A stretch of DNA of 27,000 nt from Chitinispirillaceae bacterium (GCA_016932075.1 JAFGDP010000018.1:1-27000), one strand, 5' to 3'; counted from the first letter of the stretch, positions 15,637 through 23,280 are shown. Notes: a model not told the origin generated them from the sequence alone. Numbers and translations: made by a program.

Positions 15637-17088
15637 ATGAAAAACGAAGCATTGCCCTTTGAAGTGGTCGAGTTTGAACGTCTTCTGAGGAAACCGACGA
15701 GCGATCCCACCGGTCTGGCCGGGTTTTTCAATTGCGGCGAAATCATGGCTGCCCGGGTACCGGCCCGCCTTGACGTCATGGGCGGTATTGCCGACTATTC
15801 CGGGGCAAACGTGTGCGAGGCGGTCCTTGGCCGCGGCATGCTCATGGCGCTGCAGCCGCGCACCGATAGAACGCTGCGCATCAGAACCATGCAGGTGGGG
15901 AAACAGAGCCTTCCGGTGGAGACCCGTATCCCGCTCGACTATTTTGAATCAGGCGAAGGTCTTGGCAGTTATGCCCAAATACGGGGACTCTTTCATGAAA
16001 ATCCGCTCGTCTCCTGGGTGGCATATATCGGCGGCTCCATCTTCACCCTGCTTAAAGAGGAATCCCTGCGGCTTCCCTATGGATTCAGCCTGCTTCTGCT
16101 CAGCGCAGTGCCCATGAATGTCGGTATCGGCAGCTCTGCGGCCGTGGAGATCGGCACGCTCAGCTGCCTGAACGCCTACCTCAGGCTTAACCTTGATGCA
16201 TCGCGGATTGCCCGGCTCGGCCAGATGGCCGAAAACCATGTGGTGGGCGCGCCGTGCGGCATCATGGACCAGATCGCGATCACCAGCGGCAAGCATAGAA
16301 AGCTTATCCATATCTTATGCAGACCCGGTTCGGTCCTTGGTGAGGTGGAGATCCCTGCTGGAACCGGATTCGTCGGCATCAATTCCATGATGCGCCATTC
16401 GGTCGCCGCGAATCCGTACAGCGATGTCAGAATCGGTGCATTCATGGGAAAGAGGATCATCAATGACCTGCGCGCAAAAAAAGGTCACGAGCCGGTCGAT
16501 TATCTGGCTGAAGTATCGGTCGAAGATATGAATTCAATGTATCTGACGCATCTTCCTGAAACCCTGCTCGGTTCGGAATTCACCAAGACCTATAAAACCC
16601 ATGATGACCCGGTGACAAAAATCCAGCCTGACGCGACCTACCGTGTGCGCGGGCCGGCCCTGCACCCGGTGGAAGAAAATGAGCGGGTGCTCTCTTTTAT
16701 CGACGCTCTGCGTCAGGCGTCAAATGGTGGCGGGGAAAAGTCCCTTATTGCCGCAGGTGAGGCAATGTACGGAGCGCACGAAAGCTACCGTGACAACTGC
16801 CACCTCTCGGTCGAAGAGGTGGATTTTCTGGTGGAGGCGGTCCGCCGCAGGGGTCCGAAAAACGGCCTCTACGGTGCAAAAATCACTGGCGGCGGAACCG
16901 GCGGGACCGTGGCGGTGTTTGGAAAAACAGAGGCATTGCACGAGCAAATTCCAAAAATAGCGGTCGATTATTCACGACGCATCGGCGTGCTGCCGGATGT
17001 GTTCGAAGGGACCTCGCCCGGCGCCATGGAGTTCGGCGCGCGGCGGTTCTGTTTCGGGCATGAAGGCTGGTCAGGCGGTCAAATATGA
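15637..17088 (+). CDS. GHMP sugar kinase resembling the kinase part of plant L-arabinokinase
   Basis: Kinase of 483 aa. The galactokinase-type substrate motif is PARLDVMGGIADYSGA (42-57), the ATP motif PMNVGIGSSAAVEIG (159-173), then ENHVVGAPCGIMDQ with presumed catalytic Asp211, and the C-terminal motif YGAKITGGGTGGTVAVFG (412-429). Several stretches look like plant L-arabinokinase (ARA1) as I remember it, rather than bacterial GalK: GINSMMRHSV, VRIGAFMG, ETLLGSEF, THDDPVTKI, RGPALHPVEENERV and FEGTSPGA. It would phosphorylate L-arabinose or galactose at C1. It overlaps the following pyrophosphorylase by 4 bp (ATGA), as expected if its sugar-1-phosphate is passed directly on. Family assignment is confident; the sugar is an inference. 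Confidence 0.85.
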   Translation: MKNEALPFEVVEFERLLRKPTSDPTGLAGFFNCGEIMAARVPARLDVMGGIADYSGANVCEAVLGRGMLMALQPRTDRTLRIRTMQVGKQSLPVETRIPLDYFESGEGLGSYAQIRGLFHENPLVSWVAYIGGSIFTLLKEESLRLPYGFSLLLLSAVPMNVGIGSSAAVEIGTLSCLNAYLRLNLDASRIARLGQMAENHVVGAPCGIMDQIAITSGKHRKLIHILCRPGSVLGEVEIPAGTGFVGINSMMRHSVAANPYSDVRIGAFMGKRIINDLRAKKGHEPVDYLAEVSVEDMNSMYLTHLPETLLGSEFTKTYKTHDDPVTKIQPDATYRVRGPALHPVEENERVLSFIDALRQASNGGGEKSLIAAGEAMYGAHESYRDNCHLSVEEVDFLVEAVRRRGPKNGLYGAKITGGGTGGTVAVFGKTEALHEQIPKIAVDYSRRIGVLPDVFEGTSPGAMEFGARRFCFGHEGWSGGQI

Positions 17089-17981
17089 GCAGCTGTCGTA
17101 TCCGCAAGGCAGTGGTCCCTGCAGCCGGTCTGGGCACCCGCCTTTTCCCGGCTTCACACGCAGTTAAAAAGGAGCTTTTTCCGGTTGTCGGGCCTGACGG
17201 CATTGCCCGGGCGCTCATTCATTATCATCTGATTGAACTCGTTGCAACCGGTATTGAGGAAATCTGCATAATCGTGCAGCCCGGCGATGACGCTGCCATC
17301 CGAAACTACCTGGCCGGTCCGGATGATGCGTATCTCCGCAGAATCGAGAAATATCCCGGGCTCTGCCAGGAGGCGACAACGATGCGTGACTTGATGGGCC
17401 GCGTTCGTTTTGCTGTTCAAAACGAACAGGAAGGATACGGCCACGCCGTGTATCAGACACAAGGATTTGCCGCAGGAGAAATGGTGCTGCTCTGCCTAGG
17501 CGACCATTTATTCAGGGGCACGGAGGTCTCACCGTACAAGGAACTCACCTCCATGGCCTTGATCTCGAATGGTCGGTCGGTTTCAGCAGTGAACCGGATA
17601 CGTCCCGCGGAACTCAGGGGTTTCGGCACGATCGCAGGGAAAAGACAAATCACAAATCCGCGCATCATCGACGTGCATCTTATTATCGAGAAACCGGACA
17701 TCGAAACCGCCCGGACACGGTTGCGGGTGGACGACCTTGGGAGTGACGAGTTCCTGGGCTGGTTCGGCATGCACCTGCTTGCCCCTTCGATCTATGACAT
17801 TCTCGGGCAGATGATCAGGGATAATGTCCGGGATAACAACGAATTCCAGCTTACACGCGCCCAGGAGATCCAGCGGCAGCAGGAGGGGTATCTGGCGCTC
17901 GAAATGGTTGATGCACGGCGCTTTGATTTCGGTACTCCAGACGATTTTATCAGAAATCTTCACGGGTTCAGCCGGCGCTGA
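17085..17981 (+). CDS. GalU-like UTP--sugar-1-phosphate uridylyltransferase
   Basis: Nucleotidyltransferase of 298 aa. The nucleotide-binding motif is VVPAAGLGTRLFPAS (10-24) with KKELFPVV just after it, and EQEGYGHAVYQ, LCLGDHLF and FDFGTPDDFIRN match the GalU fold. Compared with E. coli GalU, the acidic metal-site region reads LGDHLF rather than LPDVLV, so it is a divergent member. Overlapped start with the arabinokinase-like gene suggests it uses that kinase's product, acting like a UDP-sugar pyrophosphorylase of broad specificity, rather than (or as well as) making UDP-glucose. It is the last gene of the sugar-nucleotide cluster; a new promoter follows. Confidence 0.86.
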   Translation: MSSCRIRKAVVPAAGLGTRLFPASHAVKKELFPVVGPDGIARALIHYHLIELVATGIEEICIIVQPGDDAAIRNYLAGPDDAYLRRIEKYPGLCQEATTMRDLMGRVRFAVQNEQEGYGHAVYQTQGFAAGEMVLLCLGDHLFRGTEVSPYKELTSMALISNGRSVSAVNRIRPAELRGFGTIAGKRQITNPRIIDVHLIIEKPDIETARTRLRVDDLGSDEFLGWFGMHLLAPSIYDILGQMIRDNVRDNNEFQLTRAQEIQRQQEGYLALEMVDARRFDFGTPDDFIRNLHGFSRR

Positions 17982-17997
17982 ATCCGCAATGGTTTTC

Positions 17998-18027
17998 TTG
18001 CCTTCCAGCATTTCCCTAATATATAAT
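17998..18027 (+). promoter_or_regulatory. Promoter of the exopolysaccharide locus
   Basis: TTGCCT (17998-18003) and a perfect TATAAT (18022-18027) with an 18-bp spacer lie just after galU and upstream of the MarR-type regulator. The predicted start is near 18034, at the left edge of the palindrome that follows. Confidence 0.65.
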
Positions 18028-18034
18028 AGGTACA

Positions 18035-18051
18035 TGTTCAACTATTGAACA
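18035..18051. promoter_or_regulatory. Palindromic operator candidate at the EPS promoter
   Basis: TGTTCAACTATTGAACA is a perfect 7-bp inverted repeat with a 3-bp centre, spanning about +1 to +17 of the predicted transcript. Size and placement suit a winged-helix dimer of the MarR type, most simply the product of the adjacent gene acting as autorepressor. I did not see a second copy in the window. Confidence 0.6.
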
Positions 18052-18080
18052 ACCTTGAATCACAGGTCCTTATCCACATT

Positions 18081-18410
18081 ATGATAGAATACAAGCTTCT
18101 TAAAGAAATTGAACAAAATCCGGCATCCACCCAGCGCACCCTGGCTGAAAAGCTAGATGTAAGCCTGGGAAAGATCAATTATGTACTCTCCGGACTGATA
18201 AAAAAAGGTTTGATAAAAGCGCAGAAGCTCAAGAATGATCCACGGAACATCCGCTGGTCCTATCTTCTTACGCCCAAAGGCATCAGCGAAAAGATAACCA
18301 TTACCGGTGCGTATCTTGAAAAAAGGCTGCATGAGTTTGATGTGATTCAGCGTGAAATCGCTGAGCTGAAAAAAGAGGTTGCTAAAAACGGCAGTGGAAA
18401 CTGCGATTGA
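18081..18410 (+). CDS. MarR-family EPS-associated transcriptional regulator
   Basis: Small winged-helix regulator, 109 aa from the ATG at 18081. The frame is open to a TTG at 18045, but that codon lies inside the palindrome near the predicted transcript start; neither start has a clear ribosome site. The sequence EYKLLKEIEQNPASTQRTLAEKLDVSLGKINYVLSGLIKKGLIK and LLTPKGISEKI match the family known as MarR_EPS (TIGR04176), found at the head of exopolysaccharide loci. The C-terminus is a short coiled coil (KRLHEFDVIQREIAELKKEV). It probably controls the genes that follow and its own promoter. Confidence 0.87.
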   Translation: MIEYKLLKEIEQNPASTQRTLAEKLDVSLGKINYVLSGLIKKGLIKAQKLKNDPRNIRWSYLLTPKGISEKITITGAYLEKRLHEFDVIQREIAELKKEVAKNGSGNCD

Positions 18411-18510
18411 AGTCACGGCAGCACTGTCGTAATTGGTTGATAGGTATTCCTGAAACAACCTGTCCGCGGAAAAACAGGTACCGCCCACAGGGGGAAGAAG
18501 CGCCCGTTCC

Positions 18511-18689
18511 AATTGCGGATTGCAGATTGCGGAATGCGGAATAAAGAATAAAAAAGATACCGGACGAGATGACCAAGCATACTTCCAAGATCATTCTTTA
18601 CCAAAACGACAATGATACAAGACAATAAAAAATTATCGGAATACCTTTATGATTTATAATCCGCAATCCGCATTCCCCAATCCGCAATT
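18511..18689. repeat. 179-bp element bounded by nested inverted repeats (MITE-like)
   Basis: AATTGCGGATTG (18511-18522) and its exact complement (18678-18689) form the outer arms; GGAATGCGGA (18531-18540) and its complement (18667-18676) form inner arms in mirrored order. The core is AT-rich and has no ORF. The right arm ends 5 bp before the DUF362 start codon. It may be a non-autonomous mobile or REP-like element, or a large RNA hairpin. No target-site duplication was recognised. Confidence 0.5.
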
Positions 18690-18694
18690 CTAAT

Positions 18695-19975
18695 ATGGCT
18701 TCCACCGTCGCCGTCCTCCGCACCTCCCCTGCCACAATCCTGGCTGATTATCACCGGCTCATGAACCTTGCAGGATACCGGAATGTTATTGACCGGACCG
18801 TTGATACTGCCCTGAAAATAAACATCAGCTGGCATTATTTCTTTCCCGGCAGCTCCACGACGCCCTGGCAGCTCGACGGCGTGATCCGCGCCCTGAAGCG
18901 CGACGGATACGATCTTGGCCGCATCCATGCCTGCCATAACCGTACCGTGGTGATCGACGCGCACCTGGGCGAACGGGAGAACAAGCAGCTTCCCGTGGTG
19001 CTGGCCCATGGCATCCGTAATCTCCATCTGTATGAAGGAGAAGAGTGGATAAACATCCGTGACGCAGCCGGCGATCTGACAAAAGAATTCCTCAGCCTCA
19101 ACAAGGTCTATCCCAGAGGTTTCATGATCCCGAAGCGGTTTATGGGCGAGAACATCATCCACCTTCCCACCATCAAGACACATATTTTCACCACCACCAC
19201 CGGCGCCATGAAAAACGCGTTCGGCGGCCTGCTCAACGAGAAACGGCACTGGACGCACCCCGTCATCCACGAAACGCTCGTGGACCTGCTCATGATCCAG
19301 AAGAAAATCCACAAAGGTATTTTTGCCGTCATGGACGGTACGTTCGCCGGAGACGGACCCGGTCCGCGATGCATGATTCCGCACATTAAAAATGTGCTGC
19401 TTGCTTCAAGCGATCAGGTGGCGATCGATGCGGTCGCCGCGAAGCTCATGGGGTTCGATCCATTGCGCGACCTGAAATACGTCCGTCTCGCGCATGAAAA
19501 GGGATTAGGATGCGGTGATGTGCGCGAGATCAACATAACCGGCGACGCAGACGCGGCGCGGGAAAACTGGAATTTCGTGGGCCCGTTTAAAAAGACGACC
19601 TTTGCCAGCCGCATGCAGCACCGGATCTACTGGGGGCCGCTCAAAAAACCACTGGAGTGGACCCTGAAAACCGTTCTCGCGCCATGGTCGTACATTGCCA
19701 GCGTAGTATATCATGATGCGTTCTGGTATCCAACGCATCAGAAAAAGGTCCATGAGATCCTTCACAGTCTTTGGGGGCGTCTCTTTCATAACTGGGAAAA
19801 GGTGGCGATCCCCGCAAATGACCTGACAACTCCCGGCTGGAACGATGTCGGGAACGAACCGGCACGGCTCGAGAAACAGACGCTGCGCCTTATCGGCAGG
19901 GCAATACGCCTGGTCGGTATGGCAATAAGGGAAGCGCCTGAGTTTAGAAATACGAAATCGCTTCGCTCGAAATGA
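18695..19975 (+). CDS. DUF362 domain protein in the EPS locus
   Basis: Protein of 426 aa. The DUF362 core is recognisable: ALKINISWHYFFPG, FMGENIIHLPTIKTHIFTTTTGAMKNAFGGLL (about 150-180), VMDGTFAGDGPGP and SSDQVAIDAVAAKLMGFDP. The ferredoxin cysteines found in many DUF362 proteins are absent; only isolated cysteines occur. The C-terminal 100 residues are hydrophobic/aromatic and may be membrane associated. No ribosome site precedes the ATG, because a repeat element ends 5 bp upstream; translation may be weak or start elsewhere. The last residues (RNTKSLRSK) are encoded by a common repeat sequence. DUF362 proteins occur in EPS loci, but the reaction is unknown. Confidence 0.85.
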   Translation: MASTVAVLRTSPATILADYHRLMNLAGYRNVIDRTVDTALKINISWHYFFPGSSTTPWQLDGVIRALKRDGYDLGRIHACHNRTVVIDAHLGERENKQLPVVLAHGIRNLHLYEGEEWINIRDAAGDLTKEFLSLNKVYPRGFMIPKRFMGENIIHLPTIKTHIFTTTTGAMKNAFGGLLNEKRHWTHPVIHETLVDLLMIQKKIHKGIFAVMDGTFAGDGPGPRCMIPHIKNVLLASSDQVAIDAVAAKLMGFDPLRDLKYVRLAHEKGLGCGDVREINITGDADAARENWNFVGPFKKTTFASRMQHRIYWGPLKKPLEWTLKTVLAPWSYIASVVYHDAFWYPTHQKKVHEILHSLWGRLFHNWEKVAIPANDLTTPGWNDVGNEPARLEKQTLRLIGRAIRLVGMAIREAPEFRNTKSLRSK

Positions 19976-19977
19976 CA
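19954..19977 (-). repeat. Dispersed-repeat sequence covering the DUF362 stop codon
   Basis: On the minus strand this reads TGTCATTTCGAGCGAAGC and continues for a few bases. From memory this matches a short repeat seen between genes in many bacterial genomes and MAGs (consensus close to TGTCATTTCGAGCGAAGCGA). Here it supplies the final codons and the TGA of the DUF362 gene. Confidence 0.4.
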
Positions 19978-20013
19978 ACTAATCCAATCATACAATAAAC
20001 CCTCAATCTTTCC

Positions 20014-20913
20014 ATGTTTCTCAATTCTCCCGTCCTCTCCCTGCTCAAAGCCCTTCGCCCTCACCAGTGGGTGAAAAATCTCCTGCTGTTCGCGCCGCTT
20101 GTCCTTGCCCACAAGTTGAATGATCCCGCCAGTTTCACAACGCTTCTTGTCGCATTCTGCCTGATGAGCATGGCTTCATCGGCAATGTACCTGATAAACG
20201 ACCTGTTCGACCGGGAAGCGGACCGCAAACATCCGGTCAAAAAAAACCGGCCGTTCGCCTCAGGCGCGTTTTCAGTCCGGACAGGTATCGTGATTGCCGG
20301 CGTGCTGCTCATCGCTGCATTTGCAGCGTCAATGGTTTTCCTTCCCGACCGTTTCACCCTCATCCTCACCCTCTATATCGTCTGCGTCCTGCTCTATTCG
20401 CTCGTTTTCAAGCACTGGCTCATGATCGATGTCATCCTGCTGTCGCTCTTTTACGGCCTGCGCATATTCGCCGGCGGCGTTGCCGTGGACATTCCGGTTT
20501 CACCATGGCTTCTGGCGTTTTCCTCGTTCTTCTTTCTGAGTCTTGCCTTTGTAAAACGATACGTGGAGCTGCAGCTTCACGAAGCAAAGCCGTCAGAGGT
20601 GGTGCAGGGCCGCTACTATCGTTTTGACGACCGCCACCTCGTACAGACTGCGGGCATTACCAGCGGATTCTTGAGCGTTCTCGTGTTCCTGCTCTATATC
20701 GCGAACTCAAAAGAGGTCAGCGAGTTTTATCCCCACCCCATGTGGCTCTGGATGATCGCGCCGCTGTTCATCTACTGGCTCATGCGGTTCTGGTTTCTTG
20801 CCGAACGTAAAAAAATCCACTCCGATCCGGTCACCTTTGCCATCAAGGACGGGGCGAGCTGGGCAACGGTGGGATTCTGCATACTGTTTCTGACCCTTGG
20901 ATCCATATCCTGA
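20014..20913 (+). CDS. UbiA-family prenyltransferase, decaprenyl-phosphate phosphoribosyltransferase-like
   Basis: Integral membrane protein of 299 aa with about nine hydrophobic helices. The first aspartate-rich motif is NDLFDREADRKHPVKKNRP (62-80), the UbiA NDxxDxxxD pattern with the K/R-rich loop that binds phosphate. The N-terminal LKALRPHQWVKNLLLFAPL is characteristic of the branch that includes Rv3806c, which transfers phosphoribose to a polyprenyl phosphate. The second motif is represented by HWLMIDVILLSLFYGLR. In an EPS locus it could make a lipid-linked sugar donor. Its stop codon overlaps the ribosome site of the next small ORF, joining it to the nucleotidyltransferase cluster. Confidence 0.88.
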   Translation: MFLNSPVLSLLKALRPHQWVKNLLLFAPLVLAHKLNDPASFTTLLVAFCLMSMASSAMYLINDLFDREADRKHPVKKNRPFASGAFSVRTGIVIAGVLLIAAFAASMVFLPDRFTLILTLYIVCVLLYSLVFKHWLMIDVILLSLFYGLRIFAGGVAVDIPVSPWLLAFSSFFFLSLAFVKRYVELQLHEAKPSEVVQGRYYRFDDRHLVQTAGITSGFLSVLVFLLYIANSKEVSEFYPHPMWLWMIAPLFIYWLMRFWFLAERKKIHSDPVTFAIKDGASWATVGFCILFLTLGSIS

Positions 20914-20922
20914 GGATACTGT

Positions 20923-21180
20923 TTGGGTAAACGTCATTTTGTTAATAGCGGAATTTCACTCCTTTCGGACATTGGAGAAAGCGACGAGTGGCGTTCCTGG
21001 TACTCGCTCACCCCGCAAAACCGCTGGAAGGAAACGGAGAAACTATGGAATTTTTACCTAAAAACCGGAGGGAATCTTGACCCAGAACCCGATTCTCAAA
21101 GTCCTTTCCGTGATGCATGGCTACCGGGTACGTTTTCTGCTCATCGGCGGACAGGCATGCGTACTATACGGAGGGTCTGA
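20923..21180 (+). CDS. Small helical partner protein A of nucleotidyltransferase A
   Basis: Protein of 85 aa from a TTG start; a GAGGA site that overlaps the ubiA stop lies 6 nt upstream. The sequence reads WRSWYSLTPQNRWKETEKLWNFY (about 23-45), then LDPEPDSQSPF (52-62). I recall the LDPEPDxQSPF segment from uncharacterised proteins next to nucleotidyltransferases, so I take it as real. Its last 104 bp overlap the nucleotidyltransferase gene in another frame. The block SLTPQNRW (28-35) resembles blocks in the small proteins at 23277 and 23452. Function unknown; an antitoxin-like or substrate role is an inference. Confidence 0.65.
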   Translation: MGKRHFVNSGISLLSDIGESDEWRSWYSLTPQNRWKETEKLWNFYLKTGGNLDPEPDSQSPFRDAWLPGTFSAHRRTGMRTIRRV

Positions 21181-21826
21181 ATTCAGCCGGGACACGGACC
21201 TTGCGGTTCTGCCGGACCGGGAAAATCTGGAGCGTCTCATGAAAGCTCTTAAACAATTACAGGCAGAAAAAATTGCGATTCCGGATATGTCAATTGATGC
21301 TTTACAAAAAGGCCATGCTGTCCATTTTCGCTGCAAACACCCCGATGTACTTGATATGCGAATCGATATCATGTCGATATTTCGTAATGCGCCCGCTTTT
21401 GAAACAATGTGGGATCGGCGGACAACCATGGATCTGGGCGATGGAATTGAAGTGGACGTCATTTCACTTCCTGATCTTATCGGCATAAAAAAAACGCAGC
21501 GAGACAAGGATTGGTTTCACATCCGAAGGTTAATTGAGGCGCATTATATGGAGAACAAGGAGAATCGCTCGCCTGATAATGCAAGTTTCTGGCTGACTGA
21601 ATCTCGGACACCAACCATGCTTCGATATCTTTTCAAGGAATTTTCAGACATCGCAACCGTAATCAGCCAGAAAAGAACCATTCTGAAACTTCTTCCTGAA
21701 TGCTCTGACGATCAATTATCACAGGCTTTGGCTGACGAAGAAAAATTGTTCAGAGATGCGGATAGAAAATATTGGCAGCCGCTGCTGGAAGAGCTTGAAA
21801 CCCTCAGGCATACCAGGAAAAAATAG
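21077..21826 (+). CDS. Minimal nucleotidyltransferase A
   Basis: Nucleotidyltransferase-fold protein of 249 aa from a TTG start with a strong GGAGGG ribosome site (21067-21072). The active site is complete: GGQ (24-26), the DxD pair in FSRDTDLAVL (Asp39, Asp41), and a third carboxylate in MRIDIMS (Asp97). The segment IKKTQRDKDWFHIRRLIE (about 137-154) is characteristic of an uncharacterised group of stand-alone transferases distantly related to AbiEii toxins and DUF6036. The C-terminal 90 residues are helical. The first 104 bp lie within the 3' part of the small partner gene. Only 3 bp separate it from the following HAD gene. Substrate unknown; NMP transfer to a protein or RNA is the usual reaction of the fold. 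Confidence 0.82.
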   Translation: MTQNPILKVLSVMHGYRVRFLLIGGQACVLYGGSEFSRDTDLAVLPDRENLERLMKALKQLQAEKIAIPDMSIDALQKGHAVHFRCKHPDVLDMRIDIMSIFRNAPAFETMWDRRTTMDLGDGIEVDVISLPDLIGIKKTQRDKDWFHIRRLIEAHYMENKENRSPDNASFWLTESRTPTMLRYLFKEFSDIATVISQKRTILKLLPECSDDQLSQALADEEKLFRDADRKYWQPLLEELETLRHTRKK

Positions 21827-21829
21827 ACC

Positions 21830-22486
21830 GTGCGGATATCTTCACTTATCTACGACTTCGACGGCACACTGGTTGATTCCAGGCAGGACGTTTTTGAAAG
21901 CCTGATGCACGCCTTTTCATCCAACGGTATTCCGGTTGATGCGCTACAGGCCGAAATCATCATGCAGATGCAGCTGCCAGAAGCAGTTACCTATGCCGCA
22001 CCTGGACTTCCCGTAGAAAAGAGAAACGCCATTATCGAGGCTTTCAAAAAACACTACGATGCGAGCGATTACCCGAACACCACACTGATGCCCGGTGCAA
22101 GAGAGCTCCTGGAGAAGTGCTTACAAAAATCGATACCCTGTTATATTGTTTCTAATAAGCGGCAGTATCCTATGCTTAAGATCCTTGAAAAATTCAATCT
22201 GCGAAAATTCTTTTCTGCCGTGTATAATCCGGACGTGATTGAGAGTAAAAAATTATCAAAAGCCGAACTTCTGGCCCAGGCGGTCATGACCCACGGACTC
22301 GACCGGAATTCCACCGCCTACATCGGTGATATGGACGCTGACGTGCAGGCAGCCAGGGAAAATGGATTGATCTCCATGGTCGTGGCAAACGGCTACGGCG
22401 TGGAAGCGGCTAAGGCCAGCAGGCCGGAGGTTGCGGTCAAGAATCTTCTTCAAATCAGGGAATTGATCTTTCCGAGGCAAACATGA
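21830..22486 (+). CDS. HAD-superfamily phosphatase (Gph/PpaX-like)
   Basis: Hydrolase of 218 aa from a GTG start. Motif I LIYDFDGTLVDS (Asp9, Asp11), motif II YIVSNK, motif III lysine in ESKKLSKAELL, and motif IV YIGDMDADVQAA are all intact; residues 20-80 form the helical cap. It belongs to the same broad class as the HAD protein at 13921 but is not closely similar. The stop overlaps the next nucleotidyltransferase start by 4 bp, so within this cluster it is coupled to nucleotidyltransferase B. A weak AGGA lies 12 nt upstream of the GTG. It could remove a phosphate or nucleotide added by its neighbours, which is speculation. Confidence 0.88.
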   Translation: MRISSLIYDFDGTLVDSRQDVFESLMHAFSSNGIPVDALQAEIIMQMQLPEAVTYAAPGLPVEKRNAIIEAFKKHYDASDYPNTTLMPGARELLEKCLQKSIPCYIVSNKRQYPMLKILEKFNLRKFFSAVYNPDVIESKKLSKAELLAQAVMTHGLDRNSTAYIGDMDADVQAARENGLISMVVANGYGVEAAKASRPEVAVKNLLQIRELIFPRQT

Positions 22487-23280
22487 ACAATCCCTATGAA
22501 GGGCTACACCGGGAATTCGCCCGTGCCGGAGCCAGGGTCATGTTGAGTTCCGGTCAAGCCTGTGTGATGTACGGGATTGCCGCGTTTTCCAAAGACGGCG
22601 ATTGGATTATCGAAGAGAGCGAAGAGTCCTGCCGGGTGGTCTTGTCAGTGCTCGAGAAGAACAATGCTTCCTATCGGCTTGGCGCTCCCTTGGATATCCG
22701 ATTCCTTTCGCAGGGATGGACAAGCCATTTTGAATATCAATCCGAAGATATTCGCATGCGCGTCGATTTCTGTTCGCGTCCCCCGCGAATTCAGTCGCTT
22801 GACGCACTCTGGAAAAACATGATTAATAAAAAGGGCATTGCTATCGTTGACGCGGAGTCATTGATACTTCTCAAGCAGACGCGCAGAATCCGCGATTATT
22901 CCGTCATCGGGGCGCTGGCAGAAACGCTCGGATTCAACGCAAACGTTCCGGAAATCGCGCTTGCCTTTCTTCAGGATTACGACTTGTTGAAGAAAGCGGT
23001 TGAAAGATGGCCTGATCAGGCGAGAAAAAGCGATAGAGACGCCGTGCGATTGATCGTATCGGGCGGGAGTCGCAGGGACGTGATCATTGCGATCGCCGTT
23101 GAACAGGACCTGTTGATCCAAAAAGATCAAGCCAGAATCGACTCGATGGTCGACTCGTCCAAGGATTTCAGTTCAAAGTTCTTTCTGCATAGAAAAAAAT
23201 GGAAAGAATGCGGTAGTCCTCTTTCACAACAGCACGCCGAACTGGTCAGCCTTGCTGAACAGTACCTGCAACCCCTTTGA
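22483..23280 (+). CDS. Nucleotidyltransferase-fold protein B (variant active site)
   Basis: Protein of 265 aa distantly similar to nucleotidyltransferase A: SSGQACVMYGIAAFSKDGDWII against IGGQACVLYGGSEFSRDTDLAV, MRVDFCS against MRIDIMS, and LLKQTRRIRDY against IKKTQRDKDW. The two aspartates (Asp38, Asp40) and third carboxylate (Asp95) remain. The first glycine of the GG motif is serine (SSGQ, 22-25), so activity may be altered. The 100-residue C-terminal half is helical. Start overlaps the HAD gene by 4 bp (ATGA); stop overlaps the small ORF that follows (TTGA). The pair A/B looks like an old duplication. Confidence 0.75.
   Translation: MNNPYEGLHREFARAGARVMLSSGQACVMYGIAAFSKDGDWIIEESEESCRVVLSVLEKNNASYRLGAPLDIRFLSQGWTSHFEYQSEDIRMRVDFCSRPPRIQSLDALWKNMINKKGIAIVDAESLILLKQTRRIRDYSVIGALAETLGFNANVPEIALAFLQDYDLLKKAVERWPDQARKSDRDAVRLIVSGGSRRDVIIAIAVEQDLLIQKDQARIDSMVDSSKDFSSKFFLHRKKWKECGSPLSQQHAELVSLAEQYLQPL

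Noticed and set aside
18647..19384. Long open frame antisense to the DUF362 gene (245 codons)
   Set aside because: It is the shadow of a gene with clear DUF362 motifs, shows no recognisable domain, and crosses the inverted repeat.
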